A stretch of DNA of 64,000 bases from Photobacterium angustum (GTDB lineage: Bacteria; Pseudomonadota; Gammaproteobacteria; Enterobacterales; Vibrionaceae), in contig NZ_PYOM01000023.1 of the NCBI RefSeq assembly GCF_003026365.1, positions 16,640-80,639 on the forward strand, given 5' to 3'. The notes below the pieces were generated by a model. It saw only the letters and a program-made list of their open reading frames with translations. It was not told the origin of the DNA and did not search any database. The translations under genes were made by a program, and so were the position numbers. The number at the start of each line of letters is the position of its first letter. Position 1 is the first letter of the stretch. Shown one piece after another: positions 42,233 through 51,532 of the stretch.

Positions 42233-43396
42233 TTATGCTTTAGCGCGAGACTCTAGCATTTCAACTGCAGGTAATTTCTTACCTTCAACGAACTCAAGGA
42301 ACGCACCGCCACCTGTTGAGATGTAAGATACTTTATCTTTGATGCCGTACTTATCGATAGCCGCTAGTGTGTCACCACCACCCGCTACAGAGAAGCCCGC
42401 TGATTCTGCGATTGCGTTAGCAACAACTTCAGTCCCTTTACCAAATTGCTCGATTTCGAATACGCCTACAGGGCCATTCCAAAGAATCGTTTTCGCGTTC
42501 ATGATGATGTCAGCAAGTGCTTGAGCTGAATCAGGACCTAGGTCAAGAACCATGTCGTCAGCTGCAATGTCTGATGCTGACTTAACAGTTGCTTCAGCTG
42601 TGTCAGAGAACTCTTTAGCACATACAACATCCGTAGCTACAGGGATGTCAGTGCTTGCCATTAGCTCTTTAGCCGTTGGGATTAGGTCAGCTTCGTATAG
42701 AGACTTACCTACATCGTTACCTTCAGCCGCGATGAATGTGTTAGCAATACCACCACCAACAACAATTTGGTCAGCAATTTTAGATAGTGACTCAAGTACA
42801 GTTAGCTTAGTTGATACTTTAGAACCACCAACAATTGCAACCATTGGACGTGCTGGGTTGTCCATCGCTTTGCCTAGTGCTTCTAGCTCGCCAGCTAGTA
42901 GAGGGCCAGCACATGCAACTGGTGCAAACATACCTACACCGTAAGTTGATGCTTGTGCACGGTGAGCGGTACCAAATGCATCCATTACGAATACGTCACA
43001 AAGTGCAGCATATTGCTTAGATAATTCGTCTTCGTTTTTCTTCTCGCCCTTGTTAAAACGTACGTTTTCAAGAACAACAAGCTCACCAGCGTTTAGCTCA
43101 AGACCATTTAGGTAATCTTTTGCTAGTTTAACGTCGCAATCTAGTGCGTCGTTTAAGTAGTTAACTACAGGCTGTAGAGAGAATTCTTCTGCGTATTCAC
43201 CTTCCGTTGGACGACCTAGGTGAGAAGTAACCATTACTTTAGCGCCAGCTTCTAGACAACGCTTAATTGTAGGTAGAGATGCAATGATACGTGCATCTGA
43301 AGTTACTTTACCGTCTTTTACTGGCACATTTAGGTCAGCACGAATAAATACACGCTTACCAGCTAGATCCAGATCAGTCATCTTGATTACAGACAT
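42233..43396 (-). CDS. pgk: phosphoglycerate kinase
   Basis: Pgk transfers phosphate from 1,3-bisphosphoglycerate to ADP. The ATG at 43396 (MSVIKMTDLDLAGKRVFIR) gives 387 residues, the E. coli length. Signatures are RADLNVPVKDGKVTSDARI (about 18-36), the substrate-binding SHLGRPTEG, IVGGSKVSTK in the hinge region, and GGGDTLAAIDKYG near the C-terminus. It lies between epd and fbaA. Confidence 0.98.
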   Translation of the reverse strand: MSVIKMTDLDLAGKRVFIRADLNVPVKDGKVTSDARIIASLPTIKRCLEAGAKVMVTSHLGRPTEGEYAEEFSLQPVVNYLNDALDCDVKLAKDYLNGLELNAGELVVLENVRFNKGEKKNEDELSKQYAALCDVFVMDAFGTAHRAQASTYGVGMFAPVACAGPLLAGELEALGKAMDNPARPMVAIVGGSKVSTKLTVLESLSKIADQIVVGGGIANTFIAAEGNDVGKSLYEADLIPTAKELMASTDIPVATDVVCAKEFSDTAEATVKSASDIAADDMVLDLGPDSAQALADIIMNAKTILWNGPVGVFEIEQFGKGTEVVANAIAESAGFSVAGGGDTLAAIDKYGIKDKVSYISTGGGAFLEFVEGKKLPAVEMLESRAKA

Positions 43397-43493
43397 GTTT
43401 TGTCCTCTCAAACATTATTAAAAATAAAAGTTCATAAAATTGACAGCCTGCCGTCGTTAATGTTCAACGCCAAGCCCTGTAATTCTTACTATT

Positions 43494-44540
43494 TTACTTT
43501 TCAGCATCCGTATGTTCGGTTGCGTACATTGCTAACGCTGTATCCAACATTCGATTAGCAAAGCCCCATTCATTGTCACACCATACCAGCAATTTAATCA
43601 AATGCTGGTTGCTTACCCTAGTTTGGCTGCCATCAACAATTGCACTATGGGGATCATGATTAAAGTCAATCGACACTAAAGGCGCTTCTGTGTAATCCAC
43701 AATACCACTTAATGTACAACGAGACGTATTTTTTAATGATTGATTTACGTCATTAACTTTCACATTTGTTTTAACTGTGACACTCAAATCCATAGCAGTG
43801 ACATTTATTGTGGGCACCCTCACAGAAATAGCTTCAAATCTGTCGGAAAACTTCGGAAATATACGACCAATTCCAAGGTGTAGTTTAGTATCAACTGGAA
43901 TAATTGACTGACTTGCTGCACGCGTTCGGCGTAAATCAGGATGATAAGCATCAATAACTTGTTGATCATTCATGGCTGAATGAATAGTCGTAATGGTGCC
44001 AGATTCAATACCAAACTGGTCATCTAAGATTTTTATAATGGGAACAATACAGTTCGTTGTACACGAACCATTAGAAACAATGCGATGCTGAGGTGTTAAG
44101 TCTTGATGATTAACACCATAGATAACAGTGCAATCAATATCTTTGCTAGCAGGATGGGAAAATAATACTTTTTTAGCGCCTGATGCGATATGCGCTAAAC
44201 CGTCGGCACGGGAGCCAAACTTACCCGTACAATCTAAAACAATATCGACATCAAGATCATGCCAAGGCAACAGTTTTAAATCAGGCTGATGAAGAATACG
44301 AATTTGATCTTGGCGACCATTTTCATGGGCAATAAAAAGATGCTCCTGATCATGACTGACAGGATTTTTGAAACGTCCATGGCTAGAATCGTATTGAAGT
44401 AGATGAACCATTGCTTCCGGCTCTGCTAATTCGTTAACTGCCACGACGTTAATATGATGATGTTTGTCGCTTTCATACAATGCGCGAAGCACACTGCGAC
44501 CAATGCGACCGAATCCATTTATTGCGACTTTTAGTGTCAT
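43494..44540 (-). CDS. epd: D-erythrose-4-phosphate dehydrogenase
   Basis: Epd oxidises erythrose 4-phosphate to 4-phosphoerythronate for pyridoxal phosphate synthesis. The 348-residue protein is a GAPDH paralogue with INGFGRIGRSVLRAL (7-21) and active Cys160 in SNGSCTTNC (the Epd variant of ASCTTNC), and WCDNEWGFANRMLD near the end. Assignment to Epd rather than GAPDH rests on the epd-pgk-fbaA order and on the sequence variants. It should head this operon. Confidence 0.94.
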   Translation of the reverse strand: MTLKVAINGFGRIGRSVLRALYESDKHHHINVVAVNELAEPEAMVHLLQYDSSHGRFKNPVSHDQEHLFIAHENGRQDQIRILHQPDLKLLPWHDLDVDIVLDCTGKFGSRADGLAHIASGAKKVLFSHPASKDIDCTVIYGVNHQDLTPQHRIVSNGSCTTNCIVPIIKILDDQFGIESGTITTIHSAMNDQQVIDAYHPDLRRTRAASQSIIPVDTKLHLGIGRIFPKFSDRFEAISVRVPTINVTAMDLSVTVKTNVKVNDVNQSLKNTSRCTLSGIVDYTEAPLVSIDFNHDPHSAIVDGSQTRVSNQHLIKLLVWCDNEWGFANRMLDTALAMYATEHTDAEK

Positions 44541-44905
44541 ATCCGTGCTACAAAAATACTAAGCTGCGTTAGTGTATACCAAGCTAGATACAGAATCACC
44601 ATAATTGTGACATCTCTCACCAAGCAGACTCAATATCTAATAGAACCAAATAGTTAGACTCATCACTCATCGATATTTTTGCGTATATCCTCTACTTTAA
44701 CCTTAAAAAACCACTGATTTATCGGCTTAAAACAGCGAAATATCACGTATTAAAAAGTCACTATTTGTTCATTCAGCGTCTTTTTCTACGCATTAATAAA
44801 CGACGTTTAATATTAGGATTGGCATTAACAAACCTTCACTTTTTTACATATAGCTAATAGATAAATGAAAAAAAGTTCATATTAGGCAATCCCAAAGAGG
44901 TGGTT
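44541..44905. other. divergent intergenic region between epd and the DUF2333 gene
   Basis: 365 bp of AT-rich sequence with no open frame. It must carry promoters for epd (minus) and the DUF2333 gene (plus). A strong ribosome site AAAGAGGTGG ends it at the right. Confidence 0.55.
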
Positions 44906-45865
44906 ATGTCGAAAGTAAAAGTCATTATTGGCGCAGTATTCTTCACCTTCATACTTTACTTTTTGTCTGTTTATTGGTCATTTGAACCAGATACATTTAA
45001 TCCAGACAGTTATGCGGCAGAGCAAGCCAAGCTAAATCATCAAACCTTAACAACAGGGTATGAGACCACCACAACACTGATCCATATTTCAGAGCTATTA
45101 ATTAATAAATCTGGAGGCTTTCTTACTAACGATAAATTACCACCCAGTTTATTAATGGATAACATGCCGGCATGGGAAACAGGTGTATTAACACAAGTGC
45201 GAGACATGGCACTGGTACTAAAAGATAATCTTAGCCGCCCCCAAAATGAAAGCCATATTGATTCAGATTTAAAAGAAGCTCAGCCAGCACTTAATATCAA
45301 TAGTCATAGTTGGAACTTTCCAAGCGCAGAATCTGAATATCAAAATGCAATTGACGCCCTTATTCGATACCGTGACCGCCTTTCGGCATCTCGCCACCCA
45401 GCACAATTTTATTCACGGGATGATAATTTAGTGGCTTGGCTTGAAGTCGTACAAAAACGCTTAGGAACTATTTCACAAGATCTTGGCTCATCTGTGGGTG
45501 AACCACAGTTAATAATGGATAGAGAAGCAGAAGGTAAGGAAGTTTCACTCAATGCGCCGAAAACAAGCTGGTTCAAAATTGATAATGTTTTTTACGAATC
45601 ACGAGGCTCTACTTGGGCCATATTACTGCTCATGAAAGCAATGAAACATGATTTTAAACCACTATTAGAAGAAGAAAAAGCAACGGTCATGATTGATCAA
45701 ATAATTCGTGAGCTTGAAGCAACACAAGAAACGGTTTGGAGCCCAATGATTTTAAATGGTATGGGATTTGGTTTATTACCTAACCACTCTTTGATCATGG
45801 CAAATTACGTGTCTCGTGCTCAAGCAGGTACCGTTGATCTCATCAACCTGTTCGAAAAAAGATAA
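44906..45865 (+). CDS. DUF2333 family membrane-anchored protein
   Basis: A 319-residue protein with an N-terminal membrane helix (about 5-23, VIIGAVFFTFILYFLSVYW) and a large soluble part outside the cytoplasm. The layout fits DUF2333, a family of gammaproteobacteria and other proteobacteria with no known function: PAWETGVLTQVRDMALVLKD near 90-110 and SWFKIDNVFYESRGSTWAIL near 230. The ATG at 44906 lies behind AAAGAGGTGG; a GTG two codons upstream is inside this ribosome site. Confidence 0.82.
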   Translation: MSKVKVIIGAVFFTFILYFLSVYWSFEPDTFNPDSYAAEQAKLNHQTLTTGYETTTTLIHISELLINKSGGFLTNDKLPPSLLMDNMPAWETGVLTQVRDMALVLKDNLSRPQNESHIDSDLKEAQPALNINSHSWNFPSAESEYQNAIDALIRYRDRLSASRHPAQFYSRDDNLVAWLEVVQKRLGTISQDLGSSVGEPQLIMDREAEGKEVSLNAPKTSWFKIDNVFYESRGSTWAILLLMKAMKHDFKPLLEEEKATVMIDQIIRELEATQETVWSPMILNGMGFGLLPNHSLIMANYVSRAQAGTVDLINLFEKR

Positions 45866-46172
45866 TAAATTCTTGCCGTATGATAGATACAGCAATCTAT
45901 AACTAAGTCCACCAGTAAACGAAGCAAACTTTATTACCTATTAAATAAAGCTGTACTTAGGTATATAAAGTCTGTTTATCGTAATTTTTAACAAAAGAAA
46001 CTTTATATAGTCAATTTGTGATTGCACTTTTTAGTTTAAAAAAATCACATTGTAAATACTGAAAGTAAATATCATTACTTATCAGTACTTTAGTTAAAAA
46101 CTATGTCTGTAAACCACCACAACAGAGCTATTTAATTTTTTTATACAATCAGAAACCCTAGTTTTCATATTG

Positions 46173-46200
46173 TTGATTTTATCTGTTCTCGATGTATTAT
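46173..46200 (+). promoter_or_regulatory. sigma-70 promoter of metK
   Basis: TTGATT (46173-46178) and TATTAT (46195-46200) are separated by 16 bases and lie immediately left of the MetJ boxes. Confidence 0.6.
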
Positions 46201-46216
46201 AGACGTCTAGACGGAA
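46201..46216. promoter_or_regulatory. MetJ operator (tandem met boxes)
   Basis: AGACGTCT (46201-46208) is a perfect met box, followed without a gap by AGACGGAA (46209-46216), five of eight matches. MetJ with SAM binds tandem 8-bp met boxes and represses methionine genes; metK is a classic target. The boxes begin right after the -10 element, where bound MetJ would block polymerase. Confidence 0.82.
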
Positions 46217-46307
46217 GTAGCTCTATACATACAAACGTACATATAGCTATATAACAGCGTTATAAACGCTACCGTGCGACTAAATTCAAAAGAAAGTGAG
46301 ACTACCG

Positions 46308-47462
46308 ATGGCAAAACATTTATTCACTTCTGAGTCGGTATCAGAAGGTCATCCAGATAAAATTGCAGATCAAATTTCAGATGCTGTATTGGATGCAATT
46401 ATTGAACAAGATCCTAAAGCGCGTGTAGCTTGTGAAACTTACGTAAAAACCGGCATGGTAATGGTTGGTGGTGAGATCACAACATCTGCTTGGGTTGATA
46501 TTGAAGAGCTAACACGTGAAACCGTACGTGAAATCGGTTATGTCCATTCAGATATGGGCTTTGATGCAAACTCTTGTGCAGTAATGAACACCATCGGTAA
46601 GCAGTCTCCTGATATTAACCAAGGTGTTGATAAAACCGATCCTAAAGAGCAAGGTGCTGGTGACCAAGGTATCATGTTTGGTTACGCAACCAATGAAACT
46701 GAAGTCTTCATGCCTGCGCCAATCACTTACTCTCACCGCTTAGTTCAGCGCCAAGCAGAAGTACGTAAGAACGGTACACTTCCTTGGTTACGTCCTGATG
46801 CAAAATCTCAGGTAACGTTCGCTTACGATCAAGGTAAAATTGTTGGTATTGATGCGGTTGTTCTATCAACTCAGCACAGTGATTCAATTTCAACGTCTGA
46901 TCTACGTGAAGCAGTAATGGAAGAAATCATCAAACCAGTACTGCCTACAGAATGGTTAAATAAAGAGACTAAATTCTTTATCAACCCAACCGGTCGTTTC
47001 GTTATCGGTGGCCCAATGGGTGACTGTGGTTTGACTGGTCGTAAGATCATCGTCGATACCTACGGCGGTGCTGCACGTCACGGTGGTGGTGCTTTCTCTG
47101 GTAAAGATCCATCAAAAGTTGACCGCTCTGCAGCATATGCAGCACGTTATGTAGCAAAAAATATCGTCGCAGCAGGCATGGCAGATCGTTGTGAAATCCA
47201 ACTTTCTTACGCTATTGGTGTTGCCGATCCTACATCTATCATGGTGGAAACATTTGGTACTGAAAAAGTAGCACATGAGATCATCATTGAAGCTGTACGC
47301 CAGCACTTCGACCTACGCCCATATGGCCTACAAGAAATGCTAGATCTTCTTCAACCAATCTATAAGAAGACTGCAGCTTACGGTCACTTTGGTCGTGAAG
47401 AGTTCCCTTGGGAAAAAACAGATAAAGTGGCTGCACTTCGCGATTTCGCAAACATTAAGTAA
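46308..47462 (+). CDS. metK: S-adenosylmethionine synthetase
   Basis: MetK makes SAM from methionine and ATP. The ATG at 46308 (MAKHLFTSESVSEGHPDKIADQ, beginning MAKHLFTSESVSEGHP) gives 384 residues, the E. coli length. Other signatures are GAGDQGIMFGYA (about 115-126) and GGGAFSGKDPSKVDRSAAY (about 262-280). An upstream GTG adding four codons was rejected. SAM is the co-repressor of MetJ, so the MetJ operator upstream gives product feedback. A terminator follows. Confidence 0.98.
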   Translation: MAKHLFTSESVSEGHPDKIADQISDAVLDAIIEQDPKARVACETYVKTGMVMVGGEITTSAWVDIEELTRETVREIGYVHSDMGFDANSCAVMNTIGKQSPDINQGVDKTDPKEQGAGDQGIMFGYATNETEVFMPAPITYSHRLVQRQAEVRKNGTLPWLRPDAKSQVTFAYDQGKIVGIDAVVLSTQHSDSISTSDLREAVMEEIIKPVLPTEWLNKETKFFINPTGRFVIGGPMGDCGLTGRKIIVDTYGGAARHGGGAFSGKDPSKVDRSAAYAARYVAKNIVAAGMADRCEIQLSYAIGVADPTSIMVETFGTEKVAHEIIIEAVRQHFDLRPYGLQEMLDLLQPIYKKTAAYGHFGREEFPWEKTDKVAALRDFANIK

Positions 47463-47478
47463 TACACTTAATTGTGCA

Positions 47479-47508
47479 CAAAAAAGGACGCTTAGGCGTC
47501 CTTTTTTA
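47479..47508 (+). terminator. terminator of metK
   Basis: AAAAAAGGACGC pairs with GCGTCCTTTTTT around a TTAG loop, ending in T. It lies 17 bp after the metK stop. Confidence 0.92.
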
Positions 47509-47616
47509 TTACTTGTCGTTTATCTATGTGCAATAAAAACACCTTGCTCCCTTACTCTCGCCAGCGCTTTATCTTCGGTGTATAGTGCAGCTCTCAATAA
47601 CAAAGAACGAGTAAGA

Positions 47617-48102
47617 ATGAATTCACTGCAACAACAAGTAATCAAACGTGTCGAACACGCCATCAAAACCGCCAATCAACGCCTTAATAAACGTTTAAAA
47701 ATGCCGGCTGTGACTTTTACCCAACGAGGAAAAATTGCAGGAAGTGCACGCTTACAAAGCTGGGAAGTACGTTTTAACCCAGTTTTACTCAATGAAAACG
47801 CAGACGCTTTTCTAAACGAAGTTGTTCCACACGAAGTGGCACATTTAATTGTGTTTAAACTGTTTGGCCGAGTAAAACCGCATGGTAGAGAGTGGCAATT
47901 GATCATGCGAGAAGTGTTTCAAGTAGCGCCAAGAACAACACATAGCTTTGATGTCAGCTCTGTATCAGGTGACACTTTTCTCTATAAATGTAGCTGTAGC
48001 GAATACCCGTTAACCATTCGCCGGCATAACCGTATCTTACGTGGACAAGCCAACTACCATTGCCGCCGATGCCGTGAAGTTTTGGTGTATTCGCCTCAGT
48101 AA
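47617..48102 (+). CDS. sprT: SprT family zinc metalloprotease-like protein
   Basis: The ATG at 47617 (MNSLQQQVIKRVEHA) gives 161 residues (E. coli SprT 165); the frame runs back through the metK terminator but that part cannot belong to the gene. The zinc-protease motif HEVAH (His72 and His76) is intact, and four cysteines near the end (CSCSE and CRRCREV) can bind a second zinc. The role in bacteria is not established; the fold resembles SPRTN, a DNA-protein crosslink protease. It lies between metK and endA, as in many vibrios. Confidence 0.92.
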   Translation: MNSLQQQVIKRVEHAIKTANQRLNKRLKMPAVTFTQRGKIAGSARLQSWEVRFNPVLLNENADAFLNEVVPHEVAHLIVFKLFGRVKPHGREWQLIMREVFQVAPRTTHSFDVSSVSGDTFLYKCSCSEYPLTIRRHNRILRGQANYHCRRCREVLVYSPQ

Positions 48103-48220
48103 CGTACGATTTTGTATGAAAATAACCTAACAGCACAGTTACAAATAATTGCGACACACTTCTCAAAGAAAAAAATATCAGTAAGCTAGTGATACGATAA
48201 ATAATTAATGAACTACATTC

Positions 48221-48994
48221 ATGATACGTATCTCAAGCTGTTTTGCTATTGCCCTACTGTTACCTGTTACCGCATTTGCGACCTCTTATAAACCAAGCGA
48301 ACTTGGTAACACGACAAATCCCTCTTTCAGCAAAGCAAAAAAAATCATGCAAACGGAAATTTATATTTCTCCTCAAGACATGAAAACCATTTACTGTGGT
48401 GCTGATTTCAACAATAAAAAATACGTGACATTACCATCGGGTTTTACCACTGAAGTATATAAAAAACGCGTTAAACGCTGGGAAGCAGAGCATGTCGTTC
48501 CTGCCGAGAACTTTGGTCGTGCTTTTAGTGAGTGGCGTGACGGTGCTGCCGTTTGTGTTGATAGTAAAGGAAAAGCCTTTAAAGGTCGTAAATGTGCTGA
48601 AAAAGCCAATAACGAATACCGCTTAATGCAATCCGACCTTTATAATTTATACCCTGCTATTGGTGCCGTTAATGCTGCAAGGCAAAACTATAATTATGTG
48701 ATGCTGCCTAAAACCAACAGTAAGAATTATCGTTCATTTGGTAGTTGCGACATGATCATTGATAAAAAGGATCATGATGCTCAGCCGCCAAAGCGTGCTC
48801 GCGGTGTGATTGCTCGTACCTATATGTATTTTGAAGCCGTATATCCAAAATATAAAATGAGTCGTCAACAACGCCAATTAATGAATAGTTGGGATAAGCA
48901 GTACCCTGTATCTAAATGGGAATGTGAGCGTGCAGCTAAGATTGAAAAGATCCAAGGTAACGTTAACCCTATTCTTGCGAGCCGTTGTTCATAA
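48221..48994 (+). CDS. endA: endonuclease I, exported DNase
   Basis: EndA (Dns in vibrios) is a periplasmic or secreted nuclease that cuts double-stranded DNA and limits natural transformation. The 257-residue protein has a signal peptide (about 1-20, CFAIALLLPVTAFA), the active-site segment WEAEHVVPAENFGRAF (about 87-102, with the catalytic His), FSEWRDG, and eight conserved-looking cysteines that likely form disulfides. A terminator follows. Confidence 0.95.
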   Translation: MIRISSCFAIALLLPVTAFATSYKPSELGNTTNPSFSKAKKIMQTEIYISPQDMKTIYCGADFNNKKYVTLPSGFTTEVYKKRVKRWEAEHVVPAENFGRAFSEWRDGAAVCVDSKGKAFKGRKCAEKANNEYRLMQSDLYNLYPAIGAVNAARQNYNYVMLPKTNSKNYRSFGSCDMIIDKKDHDAQPPKRARGVIARTYMYFEAVYPKYKMSRQQRQLMNSWDKQYPVSKWECERAAKIEKIQGNVNPILASRCS

Positions 48995-49027
48995 CAGCAT
49001 CTTTTACTTACACGTACTTTCACGTTC

Positions 49028-49063
49028 AAAAACGCGTTATATGTAAATAACGCGTTTTATTTT
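49028..49063 (+). terminator. terminator of endA
   Basis: AAAACGCGTTAT pairs with ATAACGCGTTTT around a 6-nt loop, followed by ATTTTA. It lies 34 bp after the endA stop. Confidence 0.85.
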
Positions 49064-49141
49064 ACCTCGAATAATTGGCGAATAGAGCATCCATGTTAAG
49101 ATTCGTCATTACTCTTTTTTTATTGCATAGATGACCGCATT

Positions 49142-49873
49142 ATGAGAATTCCACGTATTTATCATCCAGAATCTTTACCTTCCCACGGCAAGGTAATGCT
49201 CAGTGACGATGCTGCTAACCATGTTGGTCGCGTTATGCGTATGCAAGTAGGCCAAGAGCTATTAATGTTTGACGGCAGTAATGCAGAGTTTCCTGCCGTG
49301 ATCACCAACGCAAGTAAAAAAAGCGTTGAAGTAGAGATCCAATCTCGAGTTGAACACAGTATTGAATCTCCACTAGATATCCATTTAGGTCAGGTGATTT
49401 CACGTGGTGATAAAATGGAATTCACCATTCAAAAATCCGTCGAGTTAGGGGTTAATACCATTACACCGCTAATTTCAGAACGCTGTGGCGTTAAATTAAA
49501 TGCAGAACGTTTTGAAAAAAAACTCGAGCAATGGCAAAAAATCGCCATTGCAGCTTGTGAGCAATGTGGCCGTAACGTTGTCCCTACTATTCGTCCAGTG
49601 ATGAAACTGGAACAATGGTGTGCTGAAGAATATGATGGTCTAAAGCTCAACTTACACCCTCGCGCTAATTATTCGATAAATACGCTTCCAACGCCGGTCA
49701 CTAATGTTCGTTTATTGATTGGCCCTGAAGGCGGTTTATCCGCTGATGAAATCAGCATGACAGAACAATATAAATTTGATGAAATTTTGCTGGGGCCTCG
49801 TGTACTTCGTACCGAAACCACCGCAATGACAGCCATCACTGCACTGCAAGTACGCTTCGGTGATTTAGGCTAA
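49142..49873 (+). CDS. rsmE: 16S rRNA (uracil-1498-N3)-methyltransferase
   Basis: RsmE methylates U1498 of 16S rRNA with SAM. The 243-residue protein (E. coli 243) has an N-terminal PUA-like domain (about 1-70) and a knotted SPOUT domain with LLIGPEGGLSADEI (about 191-204) and LGPRVLRTETTAMTAITALQ near the end. It precedes gshB by 21 bp, a conserved pair. Confidence 0.97.
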   Translation: MRIPRIYHPESLPSHGKVMLSDDAANHVGRVMRMQVGQELLMFDGSNAEFPAVITNASKKSVEVEIQSRVEHSIESPLDIHLGQVISRGDKMEFTIQKSVELGVNTITPLISERCGVKLNAERFEKKLEQWQKIAIAACEQCGRNVVPTIRPVMKLEQWCAEEYDGLKLNLHPRANYSINTLPTPVTNVRLLIGPEGGLSADEISMTEQYKFDEILLGPRVLRTETTAMTAITALQVRFGDLG

Positions 49874-49894
49874 ATTAGAGATTAGGAGAACACA

Positions 49895-50845
49895 ATGATC
49901 AAACTGGGTATCGTGATGGACCCTATCGAGTCTATCAATATCAAGAAAGATTCTAGCTTTGCTATGATGTTAGAAGCTCAGCGTCGCGGCTGGGAAATTC
50001 ATTACATGGAAATGAATGATCTATCTTTAGAGCAAGGCAAAGCGATTGCCCGTACGCGTGTCGTTACCGTACAACAAGATCCTGATCACTGGTTTGATTT
50101 TCACAGCGAACAAGAAATTGAATTATCAGATCTTGATGCTGTATTAATGCGTAAAGATCCTCCTTTCGATACTGAATACATTTACGCAACCTACATTCTT
50201 GAGCGTGCCGAAGATAATGGTGCACTCATTGTAAATAAACCACAAAGCCTACGTGACTGTAATGAAAAGCTGTTTACGGCATGGTTCCCAGAGCTGACAC
50301 CAACCACTATTGTTACTCGCCGCGCCGAGAAACTAAAAGCCTTCCACCAAGAGCACGGTGATGTGATCTTAAAGCCACTTGATGGTATGGGTGGTTCGTC
50401 GATTTTCCGTGTAATGAAAGGCGATCCTAACGTATCGGTCATCATTGAAACGCTAACTAATATGGGTCAAAACTACTGCATGGCACAGACCTTTGTTCCT
50501 GATATTAGTAATGGTGATAAGCGTATCTTAGTGGTTGATGGCGAACCTATGCCTTACTGCCTAGCACGTATTCCTGCTAAAGGGGAAACTCGCGGTAACT
50601 TAGCTGCTGGCGGTCGTGGTGAAGCGCGTCCAATCAGTGAAACTGATCGTAAGATCGCAGAAACAGTTGCACCAGTACTAAAAGAAAAAGGCCTGATTTT
50701 TGTTGGTCTTGATGTGATTGGTGACAAGCTAACGGAAATTAATGTGACTAGCCCAACCTGTATCCGTGAGATTGAAGCGGCTTTTGATATCTCAATTACA
50801 GGTAAGTTAATGGATGCTATCGAACGTCGAGTAAACGCGAAGTAA
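49895..50845 (+). CDS. gshB: glutathione synthetase
   Basis: GshB joins gamma-glutamylcysteine and glycine with ATP. The 316-residue protein (E. coli 316) starts MIKLGIVMDPIESINIKKDS and has the ATP-grasp elements VILKPLDGMGGSSIFR (about 153-168), NLAAGGRGEARPI (glycine-rich lid) and INVTSPTCIREIE. A strong ribosome site (TTAGGAGAA) precedes it. It is cotranscribed with rsmE and probably with the genes downstream, apart from a terminator after it. Confidence 0.97.
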   Translation: MIKLGIVMDPIESINIKKDSSFAMMLEAQRRGWEIHYMEMNDLSLEQGKAIARTRVVTVQQDPDHWFDFHSEQEIELSDLDAVLMRKDPPFDTEYIYATYILERAEDNGALIVNKPQSLRDCNEKLFTAWFPELTPTTIVTRRAEKLKAFHQEHGDVILKPLDGMGGSSIFRVMKGDPNVSVIIETLTNMGQNYCMAQTFVPDISNGDKRILVVDGEPMPYCLARIPAKGETRGNLAAGGRGEARPISETDRKIAETVAPVLKEKGLIFVGLDVIGDKLTEINVTSPTCIREIEAAFDISITGKLMDAIERRVNAK

Positions 50846-50888
50846 TATCGCTTTACTGACAATCATCAACCATACTCAAATTAAGAAT

Positions 50889-50914
50889 GCAGCGGCAATG
50901 TCGCTGCTTTTTTA
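50889..50914 (+). terminator. terminator of gshB
   Basis: GCAGCG and CGCTGC form a stem around GCAATGT, followed by TTTTTT. It lies 44 bp after the gshB stop. Confidence 0.82.
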
Positions 50915-50968
50915 CCTATCAGTAACGAGTGAACGCTCGCTGGTTTGTATCAAACTCTGGTGTTGTAG

Positions 50969-51532
50969 ATGAATTTGACCAACCACTTTTTAGTGGCGAT
51001 GCCCACTATGCAAGATCCTCAATTTAAGCAAAGTGTTATTTATCTTTGTGAGCATAATAATGAAGGCGCAATGGGGATCATTATCAACCAACCTATCGAT
51101 ATTTCCATTGCTGATATGTTGGAGCAAATTGAAATTGAGAGAAAGCTACCTGTTGCCGATCCTATTAGCTTAGAATCACTGGTACTTAATGGTGGACCCG
51201 TTTCTGAAGATCGTGGCTTTGTACTTCACACCACGAAAGGTGAATATAGCTCAAGTTTACCTGTGAATAACGAATTAGCCGTGACCACCTCGCTGGATAT
51301 TTTATCTCAGTTGGGTACTGCGCAAGCGCCAAAACAATTTCTGGTCGCGCTAGGTTATGCCGGATGGGATGCCGGTCAATTAGAGCAAGAGCTGGTTGAT
51401 AACAATTGGCTAACTATTGAAGCTGACGACACCATTATTTTTTCCACTCCTACCGACGAACGTTGGCATAAAGCAATTGAAAAACTTGGCTTTACACCAG
51501 CAAACCTTTCTTTAGATATAGGTCACGCATGA
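50969..51532 (+). CDS. yqgE: YqgE/AlgH family protein (UPF0301)
   Basis: A 187-residue protein of the YqgE/AlgH family, whose function is unknown. Landmarks are NHFLVAMPTMQDPQFKQSVI at the start, HNNEGAMGIIINQP, GGPVSEDRGFVLH, and FLVALGYAGWDAGQLEQEL (about 125-143). It overlaps ruvX by 4 bp (ATGA), the standard yqgE-ruvX pair found across gammaproteobacteria. Confidence 0.95.
   Translation: MNLTNHFLVAMPTMQDPQFKQSVIYLCEHNNEGAMGIIINQPIDISIADMLEQIEIERKLPVADPISLESLVLNGGPVSEDRGFVLHTTKGEYSSSLPVNNELAVTTSLDILSQLGTAQAPKQFLVALGYAGWDAGQLEQELVDNNWLTIEADDTIIFSTPTDERWHKAIEKLGFTPANLSLDIGHA

Larger units (their letters stand above)
45866..46307. other. upstream region of metK
   Basis: 442 bp, very AT-rich. 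The right part carries the metK promoter and MetJ boxes (46173-46216) and a leader of about 95 bp. The left 300 bp has no recognisable gene and no strong terminator for the DUF2333 gene. Confidence 0.6.

Noticed and set aside
42552..42944. 130-codon frame on the plus strand opposite pgk
   Set aside because: A Ser/Ala-rich shadow of the strongly conserved pgk reading frame.
47389..47616. N-terminal extension of sprT
   Set aside because: It overlaps the end of metK and the metK terminator, and SprT homologues start at MNSL-like sequence.
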